From Parapristionchus giblindavisi (Eukaryota; Nematoda; Chromadorea; Rhabditida; Diplogasteridae), in NCBI GenBank assembly GCA_943737045.1, contig CALSFV010000259.1, forward strand, positions 1 through 64,000: a stretch of DNA of 64,000 nucleotides, given 5' to 3'. Position numbers and translations under genes: made by a program. Below the pieces are notes generated by a model. The model saw only the letters and a list, made by a program, of their open reading frames with translations, did no database searches and had not been told where the DNA came from. Below, one piece after another: positions 38,643-49,889 of this stretch (the first letter of the stretch is position 1; each line of letters starts with the position of its first letter).

Positions 38643-38721
38643 TGTCAAGGGAATATGCCTAATTCTAGGCGATTTTCCGTTTACAATAGGTAAAAGTGTT
38701 CCCATTGCAGACTTGGGTGCG

Positions 38722-41700
38722 ATGAGCATCAATGACACCTTCGTAATAGACTACGGAGCTGATTCTCCATCATCACTACCCATCCCTTCGGCGTCTTCTA
38801 CTACTCCCGCATGTGATGTCAGAGACCTACCCATTCTTATTCTTTCCTTCGTTGTCTGTCTCGGTTCTAACACATTTATAGTGTTCTCTGGGCTTGTTAT
38901 AGCGAAACTATGGTCCGTCTCTCGCGTCTCATTCTAATGTCATTTGTATATCGTATCTGTTCCATGTGGACGCGAGACAATGACTTGTCTAGACTAAAAC
39001 TAGGATGAAGTGTTTGCGTTTCCTGTCCTAATTTCATAACAAAAATAGGGTTTCTTCTTGAGAAAATTTGTAAGAGATGATAGAAGGAAGTCGAGCGTTT
39101 CATATTTCCAATCCTCCAATTACACGATTCATTTAGGTCTTTTATGAGTACTTCCCTGATCCTTCGTCCTCCTTGTACACCATCGTACCCTTCGCCATCT
39201 TCTACTCCATCATCTTCCTGCTCGGACTCATGGGCAATGTTGCAATCATCTACGTCACTCTCAAGCACAGAACACTGCAGGTATGTGACGGATGCCAATC
39301 CCACTCCCACTACAACACATGCAACCATCTCTTTGTCATCCATAATTACCGCCAATATTGCATTATAGTAGATGTATATCGCCAGAAGAAGAATGTTCTT
39401 TGTCGAGCAAAAATTAGTAGAGTTTGGACATTTTCCGATTCAGATTCGCACAACAAAAATAGATATGCACCCTCGAGCAAGCAAAGAGTGATTTTTTTTC
39501 TTGGAAAACGATATATTTAATCTAAAATAATTTTCAATGTAATTGCATAAATGAATAATTCTCCTACTTTAAACTTCCCGACAACACGTCAAATATTTGT
39601 GCTATTGTTCTTGACACTGAAACTCAATTTTACTTTTTTGAGTATTTCATTTTCAGACGGTCCAGAATATGTTCATTTTGAATCTGGCCGCATCCGATAT
39701 CATTGTCTGTCTACTTTCACTTCCGATTACACCAGTCACCAATATCTACAAGAACTGGTTTTTCGGTTCCCTTTTGTGCAGACTGATTCCTTGGGTGCAA
39801 GGTATAGTATTTTTGGAATCACTGATCATAAATGTTTCGTGATTATAGGAGTAAGTATATTCATCTGCACATTTTCACTGGGAGCCATCGCTGTTGATCG
39901 GTACATTCTAGTCGTTCATCCACACACTCCTCCATTAAGCAAACAAGGTTCATATTATGGAAGCTATTAAATATAATTACTTTGGATTCAATAATGAGAC
40001 CAAAATGTTTGTCATGTGCTTTTCATTCTTATAGGAGCCTTGTACGTGACTGCCATCCTATGGAGTCTCTCCATTATCGTGACCATTCCTTATGCCGTGT
40101 ACATGTACGTCGAAACGTATGAGGTAAGGATATCTGAATGGAATGAGGAAGAAAGGAGAGGCAATAGGGAGGGAATAGAGGAGAGAAAGAGGAGGAAAGC
40201 AGCAGCGCGAGAGAGATGGAGAAGCAGCTATATGGAGAAAAAGAAACAGAGATAATACATAGATGAATATAGAGAGTAGAGTGGCCCCATTTTCCATATT
40301 CTCCCTTTGTGGCCCCGGAAGGAAGTTAAATACAGTTCACTCAGTCTACGCAAGCAAAAACAATGAAAAGGAGCGAGCAAGGGAAATATCGGTGATTGAT
40401 GTGTTCTACATATGTAATGCATCGGAAATGTGAAGCAGATTGAATAATAGACATGCATAATATTATTAGCCCTGGAAATTATTTCCCTGCGAATGGTGCA
40501 GTGTAAACAGTTTGTTATGCGATTGGAGGCGAAACGTGCTATCTAGAGTATATGTAGGGATATTTATTATTCATGATTAAAGAGATTCAATGATTGTGAT
40601 ATTATCACTTCAGGGTATCTGTGGTTGTTTCTGTACGGAGAAATGGCCGAATGCTTCATCGAGACGGGCCTATACAATGGTTGTAATGACAGCACAATTT
40701 GTGCTTCCCTTCGCATTAATGGCCTTCTGCTATGCGACCATCTTCTCTCGTCTACGCAATCGAGCCAAGGTAAGCGCACTGAAATTAGACGAAGGGATGG
40801 TAAAGGGTATTACATTCTCCCCTTTCCTCTTCCTTCTCTCATCACTTCCAATTCAATACAATTACTTGTGCTCCTCTTAAGCGCATGTCCTATAACGACA
40901 TTTGAGCCCCTCCCCTCCAGTGAAGACTGGCGCCGGACTAATGTAGGCTTAAACGTGAAAAAAAATGGAGGAGGAAGAAGAACCAAATAATTGACTCCTT
41001 CCTTCTGTCGCCTCCTGTGGCCTTTTGTTCACTTCTAATTGAATCGACTGTTCACTCGATTTATTTACTACTACGAATGGTCTGATTTGTCGTGGAAGAT
41101 AAGGAAAATACGAAAGATGAGAGAACATTAATAGCATACGATGAAAGTAATGTGTATTTTAAGCGATATCCTCTGTACTTGGGAGGGGTGGGCGAAATTA
41201 AACGGAGGAGTGACATGGCGTAAACAAGTGCTTGACATATGTTTCGTTTATAGGTAAAGTTACGAAAGATGGATGCGTGCTCTCATGCACTCGAAAGTGC
41301 TTATCCTTCATCATCTCCTATACCGAATAAGAACGAAAGGGCCATCGAACAGGTGAGAGAAGCCCTCCATACTGATTACCAATTCTCGCCGTCTCACATA
41401 TGTCTTCTGAACGAAAATACTATGGCTTATACTGTTTTTTTAGAAAACTCAGCTGATCGATCAGAAAGAACGAGGACGACATCGACTTCTGGCCCAAACA
41501 CGAAGGACTACGTGTATTCTGGCAGGGATGGTCATCATCTTCGGCCTCACTTGGTTGCCTCACAATGTCGTGTCCATCATCATCGAGTATGTCTTGACCC
41601 CAGATGAACCAATCATTCATGGCGCACATACTCAGATATGATGACAATCGAACATTCTTCATCGTGGGTCAATGGGACATATCGTATCTAGTCAATTTGT

Positions 41701-42819
41701 TCACGCATAGGTAAGTACACCACGTGAGAATATCTTCCGTGTGGTTGTCCATGTAGTCCACACCTTCTCTTTCCCACTCAACACACATTCTCTGATTCCA
41801 GTATTGCAATGACGAACAACATCGCGAATCCGGTCTTGTACGCGTGGTTGAATCCGACCTTCCGGCAGCTCGTGATCGAGACCTGCTTTGGCCGTAAACC
41901 GAGGCGAAACGTGGCTGTCGAGCAGAAGTGAGCGACGATCATCTCCGTTATGCATTATGAATATGAGAGATAGCGGTTGTCATTTAGACCACTTGTTTAG
42001 AAGAAGGGGACAAAGGAAGATGAATGGATGCCCTCTAGAATGCATGTATATCCAATGAATGATTGGTGGCCTCTTCTTTCATGTGTGCTCTCTCTTTCTG
42101 TGTCTTTTTAACTCGCCCACCAGAAAAAAAAACATAGAAGGGATAGAGAGCGAGAATGACTTATGCGAATTGAGTCTCGAAAGAGCGAAGAAGATAGATG
42201 ATTCTCCCCCGTGTCCCTTTTTGACAAAGAGAAGGAACTAAATTCATTCTATAAATTTCATGAATTTCGATCCATATTTTTGAGTGCGCTTAGAAAGAGC
42301 CGAGGAAATTGGCCATTTCGGGGCATGTAATTGTTAATTGCAGGCCTCTTCCATCAAAGAATAACGAGAATCATAGTCGATTCACGTCATTCGTTACACG
42401 ACCAACTGTCGTCGCATCATTGATGGAAGAAGAGAGAAAGGAGACTGTAACTAATGAGAATGGAGGTGCTGAAGAGGCAATCTAGACGTGTAAATATTAT
42501 GATTCGACAAGTACAATCGAGTTATTTCAGTTACTAAACTAAATGGAAATGTGATTAAGAAGATTATGGAAAGAATGACAGCTGAGCCGCTAGCTCAATT
42601 GAAAAATAATGAGGAATCGATTCCTACTACTCCCTTAGAAAGGTAAACTAAATAATGATAGGTTAATTTTTTCATATAGCAAGTAACTAGTTGTTTTTTT
42701 CCAGTGTACCATATCTGGAAGAGACGGCCGCTTCATCTTCAGAGGACGATGGAACCGTCGAAGTTATAGAATCCCCCAATAATCTGATATATCTGGAAGA
42801 AAATGATGCATTTATATGA
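38722..42819 (+). CDS. Neuropeptide Y/F-type G-protein-coupled receptor (13 exons, about 506 aa)
   Basis: Class A rhodopsin-like receptor, probably of the nematode NPR (NPY/NPF-like) group. Exons: 38722-38817, 39137-39280, 39657-39801, 39849-39947, 40035-40123, 40614-40769, 41254-41352, 41444-41586, 41636-41710, 41802-41927, 42344-42465, 42531-42642, 42705-42819. Visible motifs: GNVAIIYV in TM1, NLAASD with D94 in TM2, WFFGSLLC with C121 before TM3, DRY at 145-147, TWLPHN in TM6 (a WLP variant of the usual CWxP), and NPVLYAWLNP with NPxxY at 358-362 in TM7. The extracellular N-terminus has an N-glycosylation site (NDT) and Ser/Pro/Thr residues. The C-terminal tail is long and acidic, ending EENDAFI. 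Reading through the donor at 42466 gives a shorter tail ending at 42485. ATG lies 12 nt after a 3' splice site, compatible with trans-splicing. Confidence 0.92.
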
Positions 42820-42990
42820 AGGGACATGACCACTCTCAAGAGTATAGAGACATTCTATCTATATTTTGTATGCGTATCAACTAGTGTATGTAACAATACG
42901 GGTTCTCTCCCATCCCACACTCACAAAAAATACTAGCTTCGCCAACAAACCTACCGAACTCTAAACAGTTGACCAAGCATTACATTTTAG

Positions 42991-43026
42991 GATTTCCAAG
43001 TCCTGAAATTGGAGGACTTGAAAATC
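42991..43026. repeat. Hairpin in the 3' flank of the GPCR gene
   Basis: GATTTCCAAGTCCT and AGGACTTGAAAATC form a 14-bp stem with one mismatch and an 8-nt loop. It lies 170-210 nt after the GPCR stop, so it could be part of the 3' UTR. Confidence 0.65.
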
Positions 43027-44401
43027 ACAACCGTTTATAGTTTAGTAGATATGGGTACATGAGCTAGGTTTCTTTGTATGTGAGGTCACACCACCACATC
43101 CATTCCCCATCAAGTGTTGTGTATATCTGCATCTTTCGATTATTGCAAATTCCGTACCATTACGATTAAAATATTATGTAAATGTATATCTCATGCAATT
43201 AAGTATGTGACGTTTAATCCTCTACACTACTCCCTCTTCGTGACTTTTCTCAACTAGTATGGAAAACGGCGTACATGAGTAGTGGAGAAAAATAGCAGCG
43301 AGATAGGTCTGAATGGTAAATGAGATACGTTGACGATGAAGATATATAAGAGAGAGAGGCCTAAATCGGATAGAGGGGGAGGTTGAAAAGGTTATACTGA
43401 GATATCTTGCCAGTGTGACCTTCTAAATATGACATTGTTTTACTTTGTTATGTCTTATTTCGTGAAGAATTGGGTCATTTAGTTTATCCGTCTGATGCGA
43501 TTCGAGTATTCAATTCATCATAAGTGACAAAATTACCTACAAATAACAGACACTGGGGATATACAAGAGTGAAGAACAAAAGAGGGGCGCCGTATATTAG
43601 GACAGGAGATGGGGCTTCAGAAATAGTCTAGGGCAACTGTGGATGGTGCTTCGACTACTGTAGTACACAGACGCAGCACACACCGATAGATGCGTTAGAC
43701 AGGAATCTGACAGACTGACAAGTTGTGGTTGGAAGAGGATATTGTGAAGGTGAAGAGGAGAAGACTTGATGTACTAGTGAGTGGAGGAAGGCATGGAAGG
43801 TAGGACCCTCCCTTGGTCTGTTTGAACAGTTGCTATTAGTGACACGTCGAGAATGGCCATAGAAGAAAGAGTAGAGAGAGTGATGAATGAGTAGAGAGAG
43901 AAGAAGAAGAAGAAGAAGCTACACCTGGATGAAGGACCTTTTGTGTGTCGATAGATGAAGAGGAAAGAAGAGTCGATAGATCTTATGGAGACGAAAGACT
44001 GAAATAAGAAGAAGGAAAGGTACATACCTAGGCAACCAACATACTGAGACATACACTCTACACCTCTTTCTCGATACGGAATCATAATCATGGTGTACAA
44101 TAAAGCAATTCCAAATCTATTCTTTTTTATCTCAATCCGTGTGTCAAACAAAAGCAATCTCTATTCTGCCCCAAGGAGAGGAAGAAGAAATTGATTAATC
44201 CGTTAGATTAATTTCGACATGTAGTGGTCGGGCCCGAAAAAAGCGAGCGTCCGCACGATTTTTGCTGTATGCGGAGAGGGCGATGCAATTTCGGTGATAG
44301 AGTGTTGAACCGGGTGATAGTTTGGTGAGAGGAAACAGGATTCGAACGAGATTGGTTGACAAGACGATGATTATGATAGAGGCAAGGATATAGAAAGAGA
44401 T

Positions 44402-44443
44402 GAAGAAGAAGAAGAAGAAGAAGAAGAAGAAGAAGAAGAAGAG
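44402..44443. repeat. (GAA)n microsatellite
   Basis: About 14 GAA units, roughly 70-110 nt upstream of the VWA gene start codon, therefore possibly promoter-proximal. Confidence 0.9.
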
Positions 44444-44513
44444 ATAGATAGATAGGTTGTGGGATCAAAGGAGGAGTCTTAGTGAGAGATAGACGATCAC
44501 TTTCATTCGAGTG

Positions 44514-47500
44514 ATGGATCAGATGGTGAGGATGACCACACTCTTTCTAGTCCTTCTTCTACCCTACTTTGTACTTTGCCAGAATGACCTACAAGAAGGT
44601 AAGTCATCTATATCCTTTGTACACCTTCCATATATCTGTCCTCGTAGTTCAAACTTTAGACCCATGTCCTCCAAAGTTGGATGTGGCTTTCGTTATGGAT
44701 ACGTCTGGTAGCATTGAATTGGTGTATGCTGAGCATGTTAAATGGACCATGGCACTGGCTGAGATTCTACCCATTCGACAAGATGCCGTACGATTGTCTG
44801 TCATTCAGTAAGTTCACTTTTAATGCTAAGATATGCAACAACTCTTTTATATTTGATATATTTTGTTTTTGATACCGGCGACAGAGCGAACACGGTGAGC
44901 ATTGTGAGAACGTTGACAACTGATTCGCTAGGAGAAGCGCTTTCTTTATTGATTTTTATTGGAGGTGGTTGTTGTAATTAATTGAAAATTTCTGTATTCA
45001 GGTACGCTAGTTATCCATTAACTGAATTCTCGTTGTCGACGTATTCTTCTGCTGACAATGTAAGGAAGCATCTACAACAGATCACATTCCAAGCTGGTGT
45101 CACTCGTACTGGATACGCATTGAGAAAAGCTGAAAGTGAACTCTTCAGAGCAGATAAAGGAGCCAGGTATGCATATTTAATTTGTATATGTTAGTTTACC
45201 TAGTTTGGTTGCGAAAGCCAAAGATGTCGTGTGAAAATATAAAGAAAACGTGTGAAAGAATGTAAGGGAATATACTCCAAACAGTTAGTCAGTGAATATT
45301 AAATGAGCTCATGCATAATTTTTTAATGTTGATCATTTAATTATTTAAGAAACAACGCTGACAAGCTTCTCATCCTCTTCTCTGATGGATTATCGATTGA
45401 CGATCCGATTAAAGTATCAGAAACACTGCGAAACGAGAAGAATGTCACACTTTACGTCGTGTCGGTTGGTTCCGATGGATTCGCAACTGAGATGGAGAGA
45501 ATCGCCGGTACTCACGCAGACACCTATGGGTATGTGTCTAAATACTTCCTCTTCTTGAACACGGAATATTCTCTAAAAATAATGAACACTTTCCTGAGGA
45601 AAGGTAGACACCGTGAATAAACTTACTTAAAACGGAAAATATTAATTTACCTATAAGAAAATTTTTTCCGGTGGATACCGTACCTAGGAAATATTTTCTT
45701 AGATTTGGGGAATTTTCTGTGCGTGTAGGGAAGGGGTGTTCTCGTGTTTCATAGTATGATCGTGACAGTATCGCCTTAACTCTTACTGCATGGTGAAGAG
45801 AGTGAAAGGGAATGTGAAAGCATACGGCATATCAATCATCACTCTCCCTTTCATCTCTCCTCCCATATTCTCACTCCTCTTCGCTCCTCACCCTCCCCTC
45901 CTCCTACACTCTCATCGCCTCTCTCGTCGCTGCCTTGATTAGACTCGATTTGGGTCACTCCGACAACTCGTTTCTCATAGTCTCTAGTAACTAACGCAGT
46001 AGGAGGGAAAAGTAGTTAAGGGTAATTCGAGAGTAAAGCACGAGACATTTGATCTGATGAATAGCATTGGCAATCTCTATCAATAACATTGGCATATGGA
46101 CTTTCCAGCGATGATGAGACTTAGAAAATAATCCCAGTGCATAATATTATACTGGACGAGACCCTATAATAAATACATTGTATATTAAGAAGCTCACTCC
46201 AAACGAATTACGCATAATTTCTCCACTTTCAGGCCTAAAGACCTTGACAAGCTCAAGAATGATGTAATCAAGAAAGTGGAGAACGCGAGAATTTGTGTTG
46301 ATGGACAGCGATTGAGTAGTCTGACGACGTCATCGACGACTACGACCACTGAGACTACTACTACGACCACTACCACCACCACTCCAGCGTGAGTAATATC
46401 ATAACACACACTATAGTACAAAGAGCATAAATTAGAGTACGCTATTTTCTCAGTCATTATTGGTCCATGGTTCGTTTCAGTGCATACCGAATATGCTAAT
46501 GTTATTGTAGTCCAACTGAGAGTTCGTCAGCAACAACAACCACGACTGAACCCCCTAGTACAACTACGCACGCACCAAAGAGAGAGGAGAAGCAGCCCAT
46601 TACCTTGAAGGTATTAAAGGATTCAGAGACAATCTTTGGTGTCTGAACACGAATTATTCTAACTGAAAGCGAACCCACTGTTGTTCTAACTGCGAGCACT
46701 TTAATATTCACTGTTTCCTTGAAAACACATTCCGAAAACAAACAAAAAAATTTTTTTTCAACAATGAAGTGAGAAATAACAATAACTTCGAATCTAACAC
46801 TAATTTGGTCACAGCCATTCGTAACATCACACACTACTCCACGACGAGCAATCTCTGCTATTCGTCCATTGAACCGAGGAAGAGGATCATCGTCTCTTAT
46901 CGGAAGTCAAAGTGTCTCCGTCGCACCTATTCAACTGACTAACGAAGGAAGTTCACATTCTATTGAGAGGAGAAGATCGAGCGAGAGCAAGCAGAGTAGC
47001 AAGCAGATTTCGTCACATAGCAGAGAATCAGAGGAAAGACGAGTTGTGGTGAGATCACACTTTCACTTTCATTTTCATGAAGTAATCTGTTCCGATCACG
47101 TTAACACACTTAATATGAATATGCAACTTACAAAGTGATTAACTTACTCATGCTAAGATTTTGCGTAGATTTGTCAATTTCTCTGTGAAAAAAATAAGTA
47201 GATTTGAAATTTCCAATCACCAGGACTTTTTTGCAATATGCTTGATCATAATTTTTGTATTGTGTGATCATTTCAGCCACGAACAAGCACTACAACAACG
47301 ACTACGACCACAGAAGCTCCCACATCAACGACGACGACGACGAGAAGACCAAGAACGACTAGACGTCCCTTCGTCAGATCTACCACTTCAACCACTACGA
47401 CTACTACTGAATCTCCTACAACAACGACTACGGAGATTCCTCCATCATCAACGACACAAGCACACAGAAGGGCTCCCAGTACGAGAAGAATTATTCATAA

Positions 47501-49103
47501 TGAAGAGACTACTACAAGATCATTGACTAGAGCGTAAGTTTTTAATTTTCGTTTGTTGCGAGAGGGGGCATAAAGTGATTCAAATGTTCCTTGCAGGACT
47601 GCCAAGCCATGGAAGAATCCGAATGCTCCCAAGTCGAAGAAGATCGAGTCTGAAGAGATCTCTGAGGACCTGTCACCCGTAGTATTCGATAGTCTATTCA
47701 CTACAACAGCTAGAAGCAGTACTTCATCTACAACGGAGAGAGTGACCACTGAAACAACAACTACTGCCACTACTACGGTATTGATTCAAAGACCAAAGAT
47801 CAAAGATCACTTTTGATTTCTAGCATAGACCAACCACTTCTCACCGAACAGTCACACGATCTCACTCATCGGAGTCTCGTGAGAAGAAGGCACAGCATAG
47901 AAACAGAGCATTCGCTGTGAGAAATCAGGGTATGAAACATTTCTTTTGTTACGTGCAAAAGTCAATAACGCAAATGAAACACAATTTTCGTTCGTTGGGA
48001 ATAAAATTAAGAACACGGTAGAATAATTCAAATTCGCGGTAGCCACTATACATCGTAAATAGGACTAATGTGCGCGTGAATTGTATATAAAAAAGTTTTC
48101 ACAATAAGTTGGCTTTTCTTTCTTTGAATATGGAACTTGACATTAGTGAAAGATCATACTAACAGTATTGTTTCAGCTATCGACGATGATAATGGCTGTC
48201 AAGTTGATGTACTTCTTATCGTTGATTCGTCGGGATCAGTCCACGACACCTATGAAACGCAAAAGGTTTACCATCATCCGAAACAGGTGTACTCATACCT
48301 TATTTAGACATTCCTTGCCTCGATCCTAGAAGAGATCGACGTATCAACGAATAGTCACAGAGTGGCTCTTATTCAATTCGCGGGACAGAATCTACAAAAG
48401 ATTGAATGGTGACTGCTTACATTATCCAAGTTGACAGTAATCTTTCGTTTGTAGGACTTTTGATGAGATGCAAGCCAATGAGCAATTGATGAAAGCATTC
48501 GGACGAATTCGTCACTTCACCGGTCAGTTTTATCTCAATGATCAGCGTTGTTTCCAACTAATTTGTGGTTGGTTGAAAAGTGTTTATGACTGATGACAAG
48601 ATGTATAAACCAGACACTGTCTCAGGTACTACATACATCGGCGCTGCTCTTCATGCTGCTCGGAAAATGTTGGAGAATAAGAGAAAGGGAGTGAAGACCC
48701 TCGTTGTTCTTCTCTCTGATGGGTATGGATCATCATTATATGAAAGAACTGTACAATGTGTTTAAAGATATTCCCATGATGATACGTCAATCGATGCTGA
48801 TGAGATTCGAGCCTTATCCGACGTTGAAGTCTTCGCTGTTTCCGTCGCACGTTTCACCAACAAGTATGCCTTTCATTCTCCTGGGGCTGAGGTATCTCAT
48901 GGGAATTAAGTCATAAAACCCCATGTGATGGGTACCTTGGCTAGGAATTTTTCTACGATTTCATGAATGGCAACAATTGATAATTAATTAATTACAGTGG
49001 CGAACTTAAGAAGATCACGGGCGATGAGAGCAAAGTATTTGTTGGAAAGGAAGCAGAGTTCATGAGAGAAATTCTGATCAATAAGTTGCGTTGTGCAGCT
49101 TAA
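44514..49103 (+). CDS. Secreted protein with two von Willebrand factor A domains and a Thr-rich linker (16 exons, about 726 aa)
   Basis: Predicted extracellular adhesion or matrix protein. Exons: 44514-44598, 44648-44807, 45002-45166, 45350-45529, 46233-46388, 46511-46610, 46815-47048, 47277-47533, 47597-47777, 47824-47929, 48177-48265, 48308-48408, 48455-48522, 48626-48722, 48768-48863, 48998-49103; phases join throughout (2181 nt). Residues 1-22 are a signal peptide ending before QNDLQEG. VWA-1 (about 39-205) has an intact MIDAS DTSGS at 46-50 and LILFSDG; VWA-2 (about 550-725) has MIDAS DSSGS at 558-562 and LVVLLSDG. Between them, about 300 aa are Thr/Ser/Pro-rich with runs of Thr and several Arg-rich patches, a mucin-like, probably O-glycosylated stretch. 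No membrane segment is seen. Introns of 42-47 nt occur in the VWA-2 region. An AATAAA lies 177 nt after the stop. Confidence 0.88.
45654..45701. repeat. Foldback repeat in VWA gene intron 4
   Basis: TAAGAAAATTTTTTCC and GGAAATATTTTCTTA form an imperfect stem around a loop containing CCGGTGGATACCGTACC. A further small palindrome (CTTTCC-TGA-GGAAAG) lies about 50 nt upstream. It looks like the remnant of a short foldback transposon. Confidence 0.55.
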
Positions 49104-49279
49104 GAGAATGATGGAAGTGAGATCGGACTCCTTCCGATCATTCTTTAATATAGGCAATAGTGATTGTATTAGTTGTAACTCTTTTTTCATATTTATGCAC
49201 CAATGCCACGCCCACTTCATAATCACAAATTGTTTATTTATGTCAATGACAGTAATATATGTGTATATATTTATATTGT

Positions 49280-49285
49280 AATAAA
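49280..49285 (+). terminator. Candidate poly(A) signal of the VWA gene
   Basis: AATAAA on the plus strand, 177 nt after the stop codon at 49101-49103 and in AT-rich sequence, in the expected position for cleavage and polyadenylation. Confidence 0.5.
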
Positions 49286-49760
49286 GTGTACAAGATAATT
49301 GGAAAGATGAGGAGGATAACTAAATAAAACAGACAGACATCGTTTTCAAACAGTCAATGCAATGGAAGGGGTGTGACAGAATTTATATTACATCAGATCA
49401 AGACGAATAAAGAAGAAAGGGACGATAAAGGGGGTTGGGGAGAAAGTTAGAGCATATTATCACTTTGTTATTGAGTAGGTAGATTTTGATGAATGATAGA
49501 CGAGGAAAGAAACGAAAGCAAACGATTGTATACCCTAACACTATTTTGGAACAGAGTCAATGCTTGATGATTTTGGTTGAAAATTTTGGCATGATTAATC
49601 GATATATAATGGCATCAATGAGTGTTAATACGGGGAGGTTGACCAATGTGAATGACGAAAGAATTGGATAAATATTGTATAATGAATGATGAATGTATTG
49701 TGAACCCGAAATGAAGGATGAAACAATAGGAGAAATTGATTGGAATGATTAGTATACAGT

Positions 49761-49766
49761 TTTATT
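49761..49766 (-). terminator. Candidate poly(A) signal of the RhoGEF gene
   Basis: TTTATT on the plus strand (AATAAA on the minus strand) lies about 124 nt past the RhoGEF stop. The VWA and RhoGEF genes converge, leaving 786 nt between their stops. Confidence 0.45.
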
Positions 49767-49889
49767 GAAAAGCGGAGAAACGAACACAAATGGGGACCTA
49801 ATGCTGACAAGATTGTACAACAAACCGGATAAGGAGGAATGTGAGAGATGACACATACGAAAATAAGGAATGATAAATATTAGAAGACG

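Larger units (their letters stand above)
35281..38721. other. Gene-poor region with AT-rich repeats upstream of the GPCR
   Basis: AT-rich sequence with stretches that look like old repeats (35640-36660) and pyrimidine-rich tracts (36880-36960, 37870-38240). A GC-rich hairpin (35559-35589) and a second foldback (38593-38642) are listed separately. A hydrophobic frame at 37348-37590 has no resemblance to a known family. A 3' splice site ending at 38710 marks the start of the GPCR first coding exon. Confidence 0.55.
42820..44513. other. Intergenic region between GPCR and VWA gene
   Basis: AT-rich 3' flank of the GPCR followed by purine-rich sequence. It contains a hairpin at 42991-43026 and a GAA repeat at 44402-44443. 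I saw no exon with a consistent splice phase. Confidence 0.6.

Noticed and set aside
46194..47770. Val-rich minus-strand open frames
   Set aside because: They are antisense shadows of the Thr-coding ACN repeats of the VWA gene linker.
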